Positions 1-7,489 are shown, counted from the first letter of the stretch. The stretch is 64,000 bases of DNA from Vibrio quintilis (GCF_024529975.1 NZ_AP024897.1:930001-994000), one strand, 5' to 3'. Notes: generated by a model not told the origin, from the sequence alone. Translations and numbers: made by a program.

Positions 1-12
1 GGTATCAGTCAT
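1..12 (-). CDS. Start of a further small phage gene (partial)
   Basis: An ATG on the minus strand at 12 opens a frame reading M-T-D-T before the window ends. It overlaps the stop codon of the 59-aa gene at 5-184 within ATGACTGA, an arrangement typical of translationally coupled phage early genes. Only four codons are visible, so the product cannot be named and the call rests on spacing alone. Confidence 0.3.
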
Positions 13-184
13 GATTGATCTTCCCTTCCAGTGTGTTTAATCGTTGATTAAAGGCTTTGAATAACCAGATGGTTTTCATCAGCCAAGGTTTAATGAAACC
101 AAATCCCATTGGCGGCTTATATGCTTTGGATTCCGTATCCATTTCATTGAGTAAACGGTTTGTTTCGGTTTGAAGATTGCTCAT
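5..184 (-). CDS. Small phage early-operon protein, 59 aa, unknown function
   Basis: Seen: an ATG at 184 preceded by an AAGGGG-type ribosome binding site about 5 bases upstream, reading 59 codons to TGA at 5-7. The product begins MSNLQTETNRLLNEMDTESK and has a tryptophan-rich centre (around residues 34-40) that could be amphipathic. It follows the replication initiator gene by 9 bases and overlaps the next start, so it belongs to the leftward early operon. I do not recognise a family. Small genes after the replication initiator are usual in P2/K139-like phages; no function is proposed. Confidence 0.55.
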   Translation of the reverse strand: MSNLQTETNRLLNEMDTESKAYKPPMGFGFIKPWLMKTIWLFKAFNQRLNTLEGKINHD

Positions 185-193
185 GTATCCCCT

Positions 194-2077
194 TTAGGTT
201 GAGAAAAATTCCTCATATTCGGGTGGACCACACCGGTCCAGCTCGCATTGAAGAAGAAAATTACTGATGATTTGTTGCTGTCTGGTTGGTTTTTCGGCTG
301 GCGTATAGTTATTGCCACCAGACCAAGGGCGACGGCTCCCGCCGTCTTGAGAAGCCTCCTGTTTCACAGCAGGCTTTTTAACTAACTTCCATTCGGTTTC
401 ATGAGTCAGAACCACTAAACCACTTCCCTCAAGGCCAATGATGTGACGAACGGTTTCACCGTATTTGTTTTCTTTCGCTTCTGTCCGTGGCTTAATCGGG
501 CGCAATGATTGCGGCAGGCGGTGACCGCCCATATAGTCAAAATAAGCAGAGAAGAAGCCCATATCCGCCGCCCGGCGTGCTTTTTCAAACAGGCAATATT
601 CCTGCTTATCCTGAATCCGGCGCAGCTCTCGCCAGACTGTGACACTTGGGGTTTTCTGAAACTGAAATTGTCTGAAACAGAACTGACGTGACCACGCTGT
701 GACGTTCTTCACCGTGTCCTGAAGCTTGGCTTTACGGTTATCTGAATCGGTGAGGTCATCCAGTCCGAAGCCGTCTACATTTTTTGAAATATACTTGGCA
801 AGATAGGCCACGGCGCCGCCTTCGGTGCCGTCCAGTAGTTTGGCATCAAACCGGGCTTTCATTGCCTTGTGTTTGGGTTTGCCTGATGCGTCGTAAAGCT
901 CTGCACTGTCTTGTTGATACTGATAATTCTGAAGTGCTTTGATAAATGCACCCGTCTGATCCAGCGGCATGAAAAATACACCGTGCCAGTGTGGCGTGCC
1001 GTCCTGATGCGGTTCAACCACTCTTAAGCCGTAATAATCCAGTCCGTGACGGTCTGCCCAACTGCGAAAGCGTGACCAGTTCAGGCTCAGCCATGCATGG
1101 GCATCACGCGGACAACTGCCATCAAAGGCCGGGTTTTCAATCCAGTAATGACCGCGCTTTTTCAGGCGGTGAAAGCGGCTTGGTGTGGTCATGGTAATAA
1201 ATACCGCTGCATGATTGTTTGCGTCGGCGTATTCCTGACAACCAGCGATCCGGGTCATCAGTTCATGGCGGCGGTTTTCCGGGTTAGCCTGTGATGAAGC
1301 GTGAACTTCTGACATATCGACACAATCACCATGCTCTGATTCAATCGCCATCAGCTCAAGCCATTCTCTTTGTCTGTCCTGACGCACTTTGAGCCATTCA
1401 CAGGCAGAGATAGACGCATACGGCGAGATGTGCGGGGAAATCATCCCGGCAGCACGCCGGGCATTCTCAAACGCTGCAATTGTGGATTTCTCGATAGCGC
1501 GACGCCAGACCGACTCATCAAGCAGACGGGCCAGTATTGAATAAGCTCTCTCTTCATTTTCAACAAATTCAAACTGTGGCATCCATAAAGACGCCCCGAC
1601 AAATTCATGAATCCGGGCGATCGTCTCTTGTGGAGATAAGCCCATTTTGACTGATGTTTCAAAGTGAAAACCCGCACGGCCTGAAAGCTCTGTGGCAAGC
1701 CGGGCGCGTTTGAACTCTGTATCAATTTTCCAGAATGGTTCAGGCAGGACAGACAGGGCAGCAAAAGCCGCCTGACTGCGTGACTCAATAAATTGAAGTG
1801 CCCGTTTAAAGCCATATTTCCGGAACCGGGCAGCACTGGCCTTATCCAGATAATTACGAATGTCTGAAGGTAACTTAAACTGATTGGCTACCTGACAGGC
1901 AAATTCAAACACCCGCTCTTTTGGGGTCTTTCCGGACGATGAAATATGCTTATCCGCAACCATTGCCAGATGTGGCGCTGTGGGCTGGTTTTTCATGACA
2001 TAGGTTGCCAGCTCCTGACGCAATGCATCCGGCAGTTTGGTTAACGGGTTGTTTGTTGGTTTGGTGTATTTTTTCAC
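194..2077 (-). CDS. Phage replication initiator, P2 gpA-like HUH endonuclease
   Basis: The 627-aa product resembles P2 gpA-type proteins that nick the phage origin to start rolling-circle replication. Seen: an FITMTTPSRFH block near residue 293, the HUH metal-binding motif HWH at 363-365 (TPHWHGVFF), and two candidate nicking tyrosines Y425 and Y429 in AVAYLAKYISKN, the order expected for HUH endonucleases. The start is GTG at 2077; GTGA overlaps the stop of the upstream 55-aa gene, so translation is probably coupled. The nick site of P2 gpA-type proteins often lies inside the gene; I could not identify it here. The gene is full length with no frameshift, so the element may still be able to replicate. 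Confidence 0.85.
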   Translation of the reverse strand: MKKYTKPTNNPLTKLPDALRQELATYVMKNQPTAPHLAMVADKHISSSGKTPKERVFEFACQVANQFKLPSDIRNYLDKASAARFRKYGFKRALQFIESRSQAAFAALSVLPEPFWKIDTEFKRARLATELSGRAGFHFETSVKMGLSPQETIARIHEFVGASLWMPQFEFVENEERAYSILARLLDESVWRRAIEKSTIAAFENARRAAGMISPHISPYASISACEWLKVRQDRQREWLELMAIESEHGDCVDMSEVHASSQANPENRRHELMTRIAGCQEYADANNHAAVFITMTTPSRFHRLKKRGHYWIENPAFDGSCPRDAHAWLSLNWSRFRSWADRHGLDYYGLRVVEPHQDGTPHWHGVFFMPLDQTGAFIKALQNYQYQQDSAELYDASGKPKHKAMKARFDAKLLDGTEGGAVAYLAKYISKNVDGFGLDDLTDSDNRKAKLQDTVKNVTAWSRQFCFRQFQFQKTPSVTVWRELRRIQDKQEYCLFEKARRAADMGFFSAYFDYMGGHRLPQSLRPIKPRTEAKENKYGETVRHIIGLEGSGLVVLTHETEWKLVKKPAVKQEASQDGGSRRPWSGGNNYTPAEKPTRQQQIISNFLLQCELDRCGPPEYEEFFST

Positions 2078-2241
2078 TGACTTGAAATTATCCTGTCTGG
2101 TAACTGATTCGCTTTAATTGCAATACGCGCCAGCATCTTTTGACGTTTCTCCCGGCTCATATCTTTGTGTTGCTTCAGCACTTCACGACAACGGGCTATT
2201 CCCCGGAAACCACATTCAATCTGTTCTGGTGTGAGATGCAT
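2074..2241 (-). CDS. Small phage early protein, 55 aa, unknown function
   Basis: The start chosen is ATG at 2241, because a GGAGG ribosome binding site lies about 6 bases upstream; an ATG 18 bases earlier would bury that site. The 55-aa product (MHLTPEQIECGFRGIARCRE...) is rich in basic residues and predicted helical, with no recognised motif. It ends in TGA overlapping the GTG start of the replication gene, and starts 2 bases after the stop of the preceding 59-aa gene. The tight packing supports a real gene; its role is unknown. Confidence 0.6.
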   Translation of the reverse strand: MHLTPEQIECGFRGIARCREVLKQHKDMSREKRQKMLARIAIKANQLPDRIISSQ

Positions 2242-2243
2242 GG

Positions 2244-2423
2244 TTATTCCTCCAGACATTCCAGTAATTCAGCTGCTTCAAGTAATGACCTGACCACACG
2301 CTCACGCATCTGAAATTCAAGCGGTGAAAGGTGTGTTGCTGAACCTAAAACGTTCAGCAATGCTTTCGCTTCACCAGAGTGTGAAAAGTCTATGTTGATG
2401 CTGTGTATTGGGGTTTGGTGCAT
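2244..2423 (-). CDS. Small phage early protein, 59 aa, unknown function
   Basis: Seen: an ATG at 2423 with GAGGAATAACC just upstream, reading 59 codons to TAA at 2244-2246. The product starts MHQTPIHSINIDFSHSGEAK and ends in an acidic helix-like stretch (LLEAAELLECLEE). Its 3' end contains the GGAGG that serves the next gene. It starts 5 bases after the cox-like gene ends, fitting a compact leftward operon cox-59aa-55aa-rep. No family recognised. Evidence is the ribosome binding site, packing and absence of a better reading; composition is like its neighbours. Confidence 0.55.
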   Translation of the reverse strand: MHQTPIHSINIDFSHSGEAKALLNVLGSATHLSPLEFQMRERVVRSLLEAAELLECLEE

Positions 2424-2428
2424 GATGG

Positions 2429-2653
2429 TTATTCCTCTTCCAACTGTTTGCGCTTACGTGGCGACACGGGCAGGGTGATCTGATTGGCTGCGATCCTGCG
2501 GTCAAACTCCAGCTTGTTGATCAGAACCAAACTGCCTGACCGCTCTTGTGGAATAACGGGAATCACGCAGTCATTAATCAGCTCTTTGACTTTTGTGCGG
2601 CTCATTCCGGTTTCTTCACAGAACTTATTAATTGTCTGGACACTTGCAGACAT
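2429..2653 (-). CDS. Cox/Apl-like phage regulator with DNA-binding fold
   Basis: A 74-aa protein with a helix-turn-helix-like segment near residues 8-35 (INKFCEETGMSRTKVKELIN) and a basic C-terminus (SPRKRKQ). In P2-like phages the first gene leftward from the switch region is cox or apl, which represses the lysogenic promoter and directs excision with integrase. Position, size and divergence from the repressor all match that role; identity is inferred, not shown by strong residues. The start at 2653 has an AGGAGG site 8 bases upstream. It heads the leftward operon that includes the replication initiator. Confidence 0.7.
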   Translation of the reverse strand: MSASVQTINKFCEETGMSRTKVKELINDCVIPVIPQERSGSLVLINKLEFDRRIAANQITLPVSPRKRKQLEEE

Positions 2654-2796
2654 GGATCAAACCTCCTAATATCGGGCGTAATCGGTCGTATTGGGTTTTG
2701 TCCTATATTCAAGACGGAAATAAATTTATTCTTTATTTAAAGACAAGTCAATCTTTTGTCTTGAAATAAAGACGGCAATTGCGTTGGTATTGGTTT
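2654..2796. promoter_or_regulatory. Divergent switch region with repressor/Cox operator repeats
   Basis: This AT-rich stretch separates the cox-like gene from the repressor gene. Seen: an inverted repeat AAGACAA (2740-2746) and TTGTCTT (2756-2762), and further AAGACGG copies near 2711-2717 and 2769-2775. These AAGAC/GTCTT half-sites bracket the likely divergent promoters and are the natural candidates for repressor and Cox binding. The inverted repeat lies 34 bases before the repressor ATG, so autoregulation is plausible. Which protein binds which copy cannot be read from sequence. Confidence 0.6.
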
Positions 2797-3459
2797 ATGT
2801 ATTTGAAAAATAAAGAAGAAAAAATTCTGAAAGATTTTCCTAATCGTTTAAAAGATGCAATGGGAAGTGACACACTGAGGACTTTTGAAGAGAAAAGTGG
2901 CATTTCGAGATCTGTCTTGTCTTCATATCTGAACGGGAAAACATATCCGACTCTGGATCGACTGACTGCGATATCAGTTGCATCAGAAAAATCAATTGAA
3001 TGGCTGGCCTCTGGTGAAATCACTGATGACAGAATGGTCGCCGTTTATCAGTATGACTTATGTGTCAGCGCTGGTGCCGGTGCATTAGTTGAACATGAAA
3101 AGCCTGTTGCAGAATTTCGTTTCAGTCAGGATTGGTTACGCCAGCAGGGACTACATGGAAGACAACTTTCAATTGTTCAGGTGATGGGGGATAGCATGGA
3201 ACCCAACCTTTACGATGGTGATTTAATTCTTGTCCGGCATGATGAAGCAAGAGATGGTATCTGTGTGATTCGTGTGGATCAGGACGTACTTGTTAAGCGG
3301 GTGCAATATGACTATGCAGAGAAAAGCTTTTTGATATCTAGCGATAACCCTCGATATAAACCGTTTCAGTTGAGTAATGATTTTGATGGTGATTTCAAAG
3401 TAATTGGTCAGGTGGTGCGGGTACTTCAGAGGGTGAAAGAGCGTGATACAGTCCAGTGA
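2797..3459 (+). CDS. Phage CI-type repressor, HTH plus S24 self-cleaving domain
   Basis: A 220-aa repressor from the ATG at 2797; an in-frame TTG 18 bases earlier is a less likely start. The N-terminal half has an XRE-type helix-turn-helix (TFEEKSGISRSVLSSYLNGK). The C-terminal half is a LexA/S24 peptidase-like domain with the nucleophile serine in VMGDSMEPNLYDGD (about residue 133) and a general-base lysine in VLVKRVQ (about 167). An Ala-Gly pair in SAGAGALVEH is a plausible self-cleavage site. This predicts RecA-assisted, DNA-damage-triggered induction. The gene runs away from cox and overlaps the integrase start. Confidence 0.87.
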   Translation: MYLKNKEEKILKDFPNRLKDAMGSDTLRTFEEKSGISRSVLSSYLNGKTYPTLDRLTAISVASEKSIEWLASGEITDDRMVAVYQYDLCVSAGAGALVEHEKPVAEFRFSQDWLRQQGLHGRQLSIVQVMGDSMEPNLYDGDLILVRHDEARDGICVIRVDQDVLVKRVQYDYAEKSFLISSDNPRYKPFQLSNDFDGDFKVIGQVVRVLQRVKERDTVQ

Positions 3460-4396
3460 GTGGGGGTTTTATACCACCGATGATCCAAACCGTTTTTTTG
3501 TCCGGGAGCGCGACGCAAAAAACCATGAAATCACCTTATCATTAAGAGATCAGGAACTACACCCGAACCGGGATACACGCCGGTTAGATGAGATGATTAC
3601 AATCTGGTATCGGATGCATGGTAAAACCTTGCGTGACCATATCCGGCTGAGAAAGCTTTTGTACCGGATGTCAGAGCGGTTAGGCAATCCGATTGCTTCA
3701 GATTTGACCAATGAACATTTCGCAAAATACCGGGAGCAGCGGACGCAGGAAGTTACCACCACCACGGCCAACCGTGAACATGCTTACTTACGGGCGATGT
3801 TTAACGAGTTAAAGCGCCTGGGGGTGATTGATTACGATAACCCGGTGCAACATATCCGGCAGTTTAAAGAGCGTGATGGTGAGCTACGGTTTATGACGCA
3901 TGATGAAATTGACAAGCTTTTACACGCCTGTCTGCTTTCCAGTAATGCATCTCTGATTTACGTGGTGAAAGTCTGTCTTGCGACCGGGGCGCGGTGGAGT
4001 GAGGCGGAATCGCTGAAAGCCTCTCAGGTCGCCGGAGGTAAGATCACTTTCCTCAATACTAAATCAGGCAAAAACAGAGCGGTTCCTATCAATGATTCAC
4101 TGTTTGCTGAACTGCTTAGCCTTGGCAAGAGAGGTGATGAAAAATTGTTTCTATCCAGTTTAAGCGCCTTTCGTAAAGCGGTTGCCAGAGCACAGATCCA
4201 GTTACCCAAAGGGCAGATGTCCCACGTTCTGCGTCATACCTTCGCCAGTCATTTTGTTATGCAGGGTGGCAATATCGTTGTATTGAAAGATATTCTTGGG
4301 CATAGCGAGATCACGACCACTATGCGGTACTCACATTTGGCGCCCAGTCATTTGAGTGATGCGGTTAAGTTGAACCCATTGAATGAACATCAATAA
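3443..4396 (+). CDS. int: Tyrosine-recombinase phage integrase
   Basis: A 317-aa integrase. Catalytic residues visible: R184 (ATGARWSEAESL), H261 and R264 (HVLRHTF), H287 (LGHSEIT) and nucleophile Y296 (TTMRYSHL). An N-terminal SAM-like core-binding region spans roughly residues 50-140. The start is GTG at 3443, 17 bases inside the end of the repressor gene, with an AGAGGGTG ribosome site upstream; repressor and integrase are therefore probably co-expressed. It points toward the tRNA-Trp fragment at 5273-5317, its presumed recombination target. Complete, with no lesion seen. Confidence 0.9.
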   Translation: MIQSSEWGFYTTDDPNRFFVRERDAKNHEITLSLRDQELHPNRDTRRLDEMITIWYRMHGKTLRDHIRLRKLLYRMSERLGNPIASDLTNEHFAKYREQRTQEVTTTTANREHAYLRAMFNELKRLGVIDYDNPVQHIRQFKERDGELRFMTHDEIDKLLHACLLSSNASLIYVVKVCLATGARWSEAESLKASQVAGGKITFLNTKSGKNRAVPINDSLFAELLSLGKRGDEKLFLSSLSAFRKAVARAQIQLPKGQMSHVLRHTFASHFVMQGGNIVVLKDILGHSEITTTMRYSHLAPSHLSDAVKLNPLNEHQ

Positions 4397-4482
4397 TTTT
4401 TTGTAGGAAATTACATTTATCGAATAAAATATACTTGTCTAATTATTAATGTAAATTTATCTATGTAGTGAAGGTGTATTTT

Positions 4483-5127
4483 ATGATATTTATTAATACA
4501 GCAATTGATGAAGGTTTTTGGTCTATATTTGGAGCAGTGGTAGGTGCATTTTTAGGCGCTTTATTCGGTTTTTTTACATTATTATTTAATGAAAGAAGGA
4601 CAACATCAAAATTATCTGATTCACTGTATAAAGAAGCTGAGTTTATTTCTTCTTATATGAAGGATTTTTTCATATCAGTAGTTAGTGAATATAAAAGAAG
4701 TAAAATATTTCATGAAAAAGGTGAGAGTTTTTCAGGGCCTTCAAATATAGATTTTAATACAATTAACACCATTTTCATGGAGTTATATAAAACGAATAAA
4801 ATACCATCAGTAGAACATCGTAAATTCATACATAACATCAAGTATCAATGGGAAATGGTAAATGCTTATGATATAGATAGAGTAAAATTAATTAAAACGA
4901 ATGCTTTTTATCTTGTTGATCGAGCTAAATGTTTGGATATTATCTACTCTCTTGTGACAGTGTTGTATTACTTTGACTTGTTCTGTACTAATAAGGAGAG
5001 TTTTAAATTTGATGAGTCAGATTTTCTTTTACAAGCTAATTATATTTTTAATAAGTTAGAAATTGATGGTGATAAAATAATTAATGTCATTAACAAACAG
5101 TTGACAGGGATGAAAGGCTTATCATAG
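4483..5127 (+). CDS. AT-rich orphan protein with one N-terminal membrane region; cargo gene
   Basis: A 214-aa product from ATG at 4483, chosen because AAGGTG lies 7 bases upstream; a GTG at 4468 is possible. Residues about 10-35 are a glycine/phenylalanine-rich hydrophobic stretch (FGAVVGAFLGALFGFFTLLF), followed by a charged, mostly helical soluble part with no recognised motif. Codon use is strongly AT-biased (many AAA, ATA, TTA) unlike the integrase beside it, indicating separate acquisition. It is the only gene between int and the attachment site, where temperate phages and integrative elements often carry lysogen-benefit genes. No function is claimed; exclusion or defence is one speculative possibility. 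Confidence 0.7.
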   Translation: MIFINTAIDEGFWSIFGAVVGAFLGALFGFFTLLFNERRTTSKLSDSLYKEAEFISSYMKDFFISVVSEYKRSKIFHEKGESFSGPSNIDFNTINTIFMELYKTNKIPSVEHRKFIHNIKYQWEMVNAYDIDRVKLIKTNAFYLVDRAKCLDIIYSLVTVLYYFDLFCTNKESFKFDESDFLLQANYIFNKLEIDGDKIINVINKQLTGMKGLS

Positions 5128-5272
5128 GAGAATAACTATTCATTAACTTCTGAAATAAGAACACTATGTATTATATTTTTTTTGTTTCTTAAAGAACTAT
5201 TACGCCCCCATACGCCCAAAACGAAATTTCCCCTTTTTGTAAGCTATTGATTTATTAATGGTGTAAAGGGTT

Positions 5273-5317
5273 TTCCAAATCCGCGTGTTGGGGGTTCGAA
5301 TCCCTCCACCCCTGCCA
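5273..5317 (+). other. Attachment site: 3' fragment of tRNA-Trp
   Basis: The sequence from the anticodon loop (TTCCAAA, anticodon CCA at 5275-5277) through the T arm (GGGGG TTCGAAT CCCTC) to the terminal CCA at 5315-5317 matches the 3' half of a bacterial tRNA-Trp. The upstream bases do not pair with the anticodon stem, so no complete tRNA is present. This is the usual footprint of integrase recombining at a tRNA 3' end. The intact tRNA-Trp should lie at the other end of the element, left of the window. Confidence 0.85.
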
Positions 5318-5372
5318 TTATAAATTGCATAATTATGCAAAAACAGAAACCCGCTCATTGAGCTAACTCCTA

Positions 5373-6704
5373 TCACTTAAGGTGCTTGGAGCGAACTGGA
5401 TAGCGGGTCTTACTTATACGAACGGTCCTTGATTTGGGCCGTTTTTTTCGCTCAGGCAAGATGTAGCGTTTTACACGTTCACGCATCGCCCTCAGTTTTT
5501 TGGGGATCGAGCCTGGTGAAGCTATTGCACACCACATGAGCTCGTCCTGGATATCTCGAAGCGCCATCATAAAACTGATCCGCAAAGGTGATACCCCTGC
5601 CTCTTTAGCAATACGGCTTATCTCCAAACGAACAAGGTTGTAGGCGATAAGTATTCCCCATATTTCTTGTTCCACTCCCTCAACTGACTGGCTTCGCAGT
5701 AACACTTCATCCTCAAGCATATCGTGCTTTATTTCGCCGTAGCTGTTCTCAACTTCCCACCGCTCAAAATAGACATCAAGCAGAGATTGGAGACTATACT
5801 GGCTGTCGGTTAGAGAGGTAAGGAGCCCTTTGATATGGTTGGGTTGCTCTTGCTCCGGGTAAAGAACGAGCCTTGCTTGCCATTTTTCAGGTAGGCTCGG
5901 GTCTTGCCTTAATGCATGTTGAGAGACGCTCATCTCCACTATTAAATCTCGACCCTCCTCATCCAGCTGTTCGATAACTTCATACTGAGTATTAGATTTT
6001 ATCGGGGTCATCCAATGGCTTGAACCGTGTTGTCGTGACCAGTTAATCATCAGCTCTGCACTTAGGTAGCATCGGTCAAAAATAGTAAGGGAGTTGGCAG
6101 GAACTGAGGGAATGAGCTGCTTTGCATAGTTCACTTCGCCTGTAGAACTTGGGCCAAAAGCAACATTATAGAGTAGACGGCTGCGTAGGGAGCAAAGTGC
6201 ACATAATCTGACAATAGGGTATTCGGTATGGCGAGTTTTGCTGTGTTTAACGTAATGAAAATGTTCGGCCAGAGGACTGGTATCATGCGTTCTAAACTGG
6301 GTGCCATCGACCGAGAAAAGTCTCAGCCCATACCATGTATCTTTATTGTCTTCCGCACCTGTCCAATGCTCGGCTGTTAAAGAGAATAGGGCTTCGAGAG
6401 GTTTGGCTGTTAATCGCTTTCTTGCTTGGGGTATAGCGCTTGGAGCAATGGACTCTCCCAGAGAATTAGAAAGCTTCAGATCTAATTTATCAAGTACATC
6501 AGTAATAGGCCGGTCACGGTACAAACCAATTCCAACAACGAGCCAGACTACGAGCTCAGCAGGTAGCTTTCGCCGCCTCATGCTCGCTTTATTTGTTTCA
6601 TCAAGTGCTTGATTTATCCACTCTAGTGGAAGCTCTTTTTGAAAGAGTGCAAGAGATTCCGGAGAAGCAAAGTCATCAACATCAATAAGCCAGTGAGCCA
6701 ACAT
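5373..6704 (-). CDS. IS4-family DDE transposase
   Basis: A 443-aa transposase from ATG at 6704, with GAGGG about 8 bases upstream; an earlier in-frame ATG at 6722 lies in a hairpin loop. The first acidic residue is in FSVDGTQFRTHD and the second in LTIFDRCYLS. The third is in the IS4 signature Y-x2-R-x3-E-x6-K, seen intact in YFERWEVENSYGEIK. The C-terminus is strongly basic (RKKRPKSRTVRISKTR). The reading frame fills the element between its inverted repeats. No frameshift is seen, so it should encode a functional enzyme. Confidence 0.92.
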   Translation of the reverse strand: MLAHWLIDVDDFASPESLALFQKELPLEWINQALDETNKASMRRRKLPAELVVWLVVGIGLYRDRPITDVLDKLDLKLSNSLGESIAPSAIPQARKRLTAKPLEALFSLTAEHWTGAEDNKDTWYGLRLFSVDGTQFRTHDTSPLAEHFHYVKHSKTRHTEYPIVRLCALCSLRSRLLYNVAFGPSSTGEVNYAKQLIPSVPANSLTIFDRCYLSAELMINWSRQHGSSHWMTPIKSNTQYEVIEQLDEEGRDLIVEMSVSQHALRQDPSLPEKWQARLVLYPEQEQPNHIKGLLTSLTDSQYSLQSLLDVYFERWEVENSYGEIKHDMLEDEVLLRSQSVEGVEQEIWGILIAYNLVRLEISRIAKEAGVSPLRISFMMALRDIQDELMWCAIASPGSIPKKLRAMRERVKRYILPERKKRPKSRTVRISKTRYPVRSKHLK

Positions 6705-6705
6705 A

Positions 6706-6741
6706 AAAATACCCTCAAACATAAATGCTTGAGGGTATTTT
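6706..6741 (-). promoter_or_regulatory. Hairpin covering the transposase ribosome binding site
   Basis: A perfect 13-bp inverted repeat (6706-6718 and 6729-6741, loop of 10) lies immediately before the transposase ATG at 6704. In a transcript entering from outside the element the GAGGG ribosome site would be locked in this stem. IS10 and IS50 are known to use such structures to block transposase synthesis from read-through RNA. The sequence shows the hairpin; the regulatory role is inferred. Confidence 0.65.
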
Positions 6742-6958
6742 CAACCAACCACAGGATCGTTCAACTGATCATTTACTTAACTGATCGGAGTTAGCTCATT
6801 GAGCGGGTTTTTTGCGTTTATAGCTAAGAAAAATTCAGATCTTTATAGTGGGAAATATTGCTTGAAGAGATTTGAAAGGAAAGGGCTAATACCAATCTGG
6901 AAAATTAACTGGTCAGGTCTATCCATCTTCTCGAACACATCTTGGTGACTCTTTTGGA

Positions 6959-7425
6959 TCAATCCCAAAAACTATTCCATGCATCGCAGACTTTGGAGAT
7001 GATGTCCTCGTAATCAGTAAAAGATTGGTTGGTTAGATAGCGTTGCCTCAACCAACTCGATACCTGTTCTATCGGGTTCAACTCTGGGGAGTATGGTGGT
7101 AGTTTGCTAACACTCACGTTATTCAATTCATTGGCAATGTCTTCCGCGTATGCCACGCTGCACCATCCATAACAACGACTGCGTGATGTCCCTTTTCTGT
7201 GACTACCGATATTTGCTTTAAATGCTGTATCATGATGCCTTTATTGGCCCACGGGACGACTATAGCACTCACCAGTGCTTTTGCCGGGACAGACTGAGCC
7301 AAACAGATAGGTATACTTAAATAGTTGTTGCTTCACGGCTCTTGGGCGGGTTTCTCTTTCTGCCCATAAACGTTTGAAGCCCATATGGTTGAGCCGGTCA
7401 TACAGACAGGAATCTTAGTGATCCA
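6959..7425 (-). pseudogene. IS630-family transposase remnant, frameshifted
   Basis: Minus-strand fragments reading RLWAERETRPRAVKQQ, then KYTYLFGSVC, then VTEKGHHAVVVMDGAAWHT, then KLPPYSPELNPIEQV form the C-terminal half of an IS630-type transposase (DDE family, with the third acidic residue in SPELNPIE). They lie in different frames: one shift is near 7250-7290, and one surplus base lies near 7148, where AAWHT should run straight into EDIANELNN. The N-terminal half is missing. It is a dead remnant, older than the neighbouring IS4 element. Confidence 0.8.
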
Positions 7426-7489
7426 TTTGTCTGTATACTGAGCTTGATATTTCAGGTTATCAAGCGGTTCTGATGTTAAAGCTTACCTT

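Larger units (their letters stand above)
5347..6810. mobile_element. Complete IS4-family insertion sequence
   Basis: About 1464 bp bounded by inverted repeats at 5347-5370 and 6787-6810 (23 of 24 bases match by eye), with weaker similarity continuing inward about 12 bases. It holds one intact transposase gene on the minus strand. I found no convincing direct target duplication at the outer edges. It lies 29 bases outside the tRNA-Trp fragment. An intact gene and near-perfect ends suggest a recent and possibly active insertion. Confidence 0.88.

Noticed and set aside
2748..3023. 91-aa frame antisense to the repressor gene
   Set aside because: It lies across the operator and the helix-turn-helix coding region, has no ribosome site and is explained by the repressor gene on the other strand.
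5271..5317. A functional tRNA gene
   Set aside because: Only the anticodon loop to CCA end is present; acceptor 5' strand, D arm and the 5' side of the anticodon stem are missing.
6301..6612. 103-aa plus-strand frame inside the IS4 transposase
   Set aside because: It is the complement of transposase coding sequence, with no ribosome site and no recognisable protein features.
5318..6830. Target-site duplication of the IS4 element
   Set aside because: The 9-13 bases outside each end were compared by eye. Only A/T-rich similarity was found, partly in inverted rather than direct orientation, so no duplication is reported.
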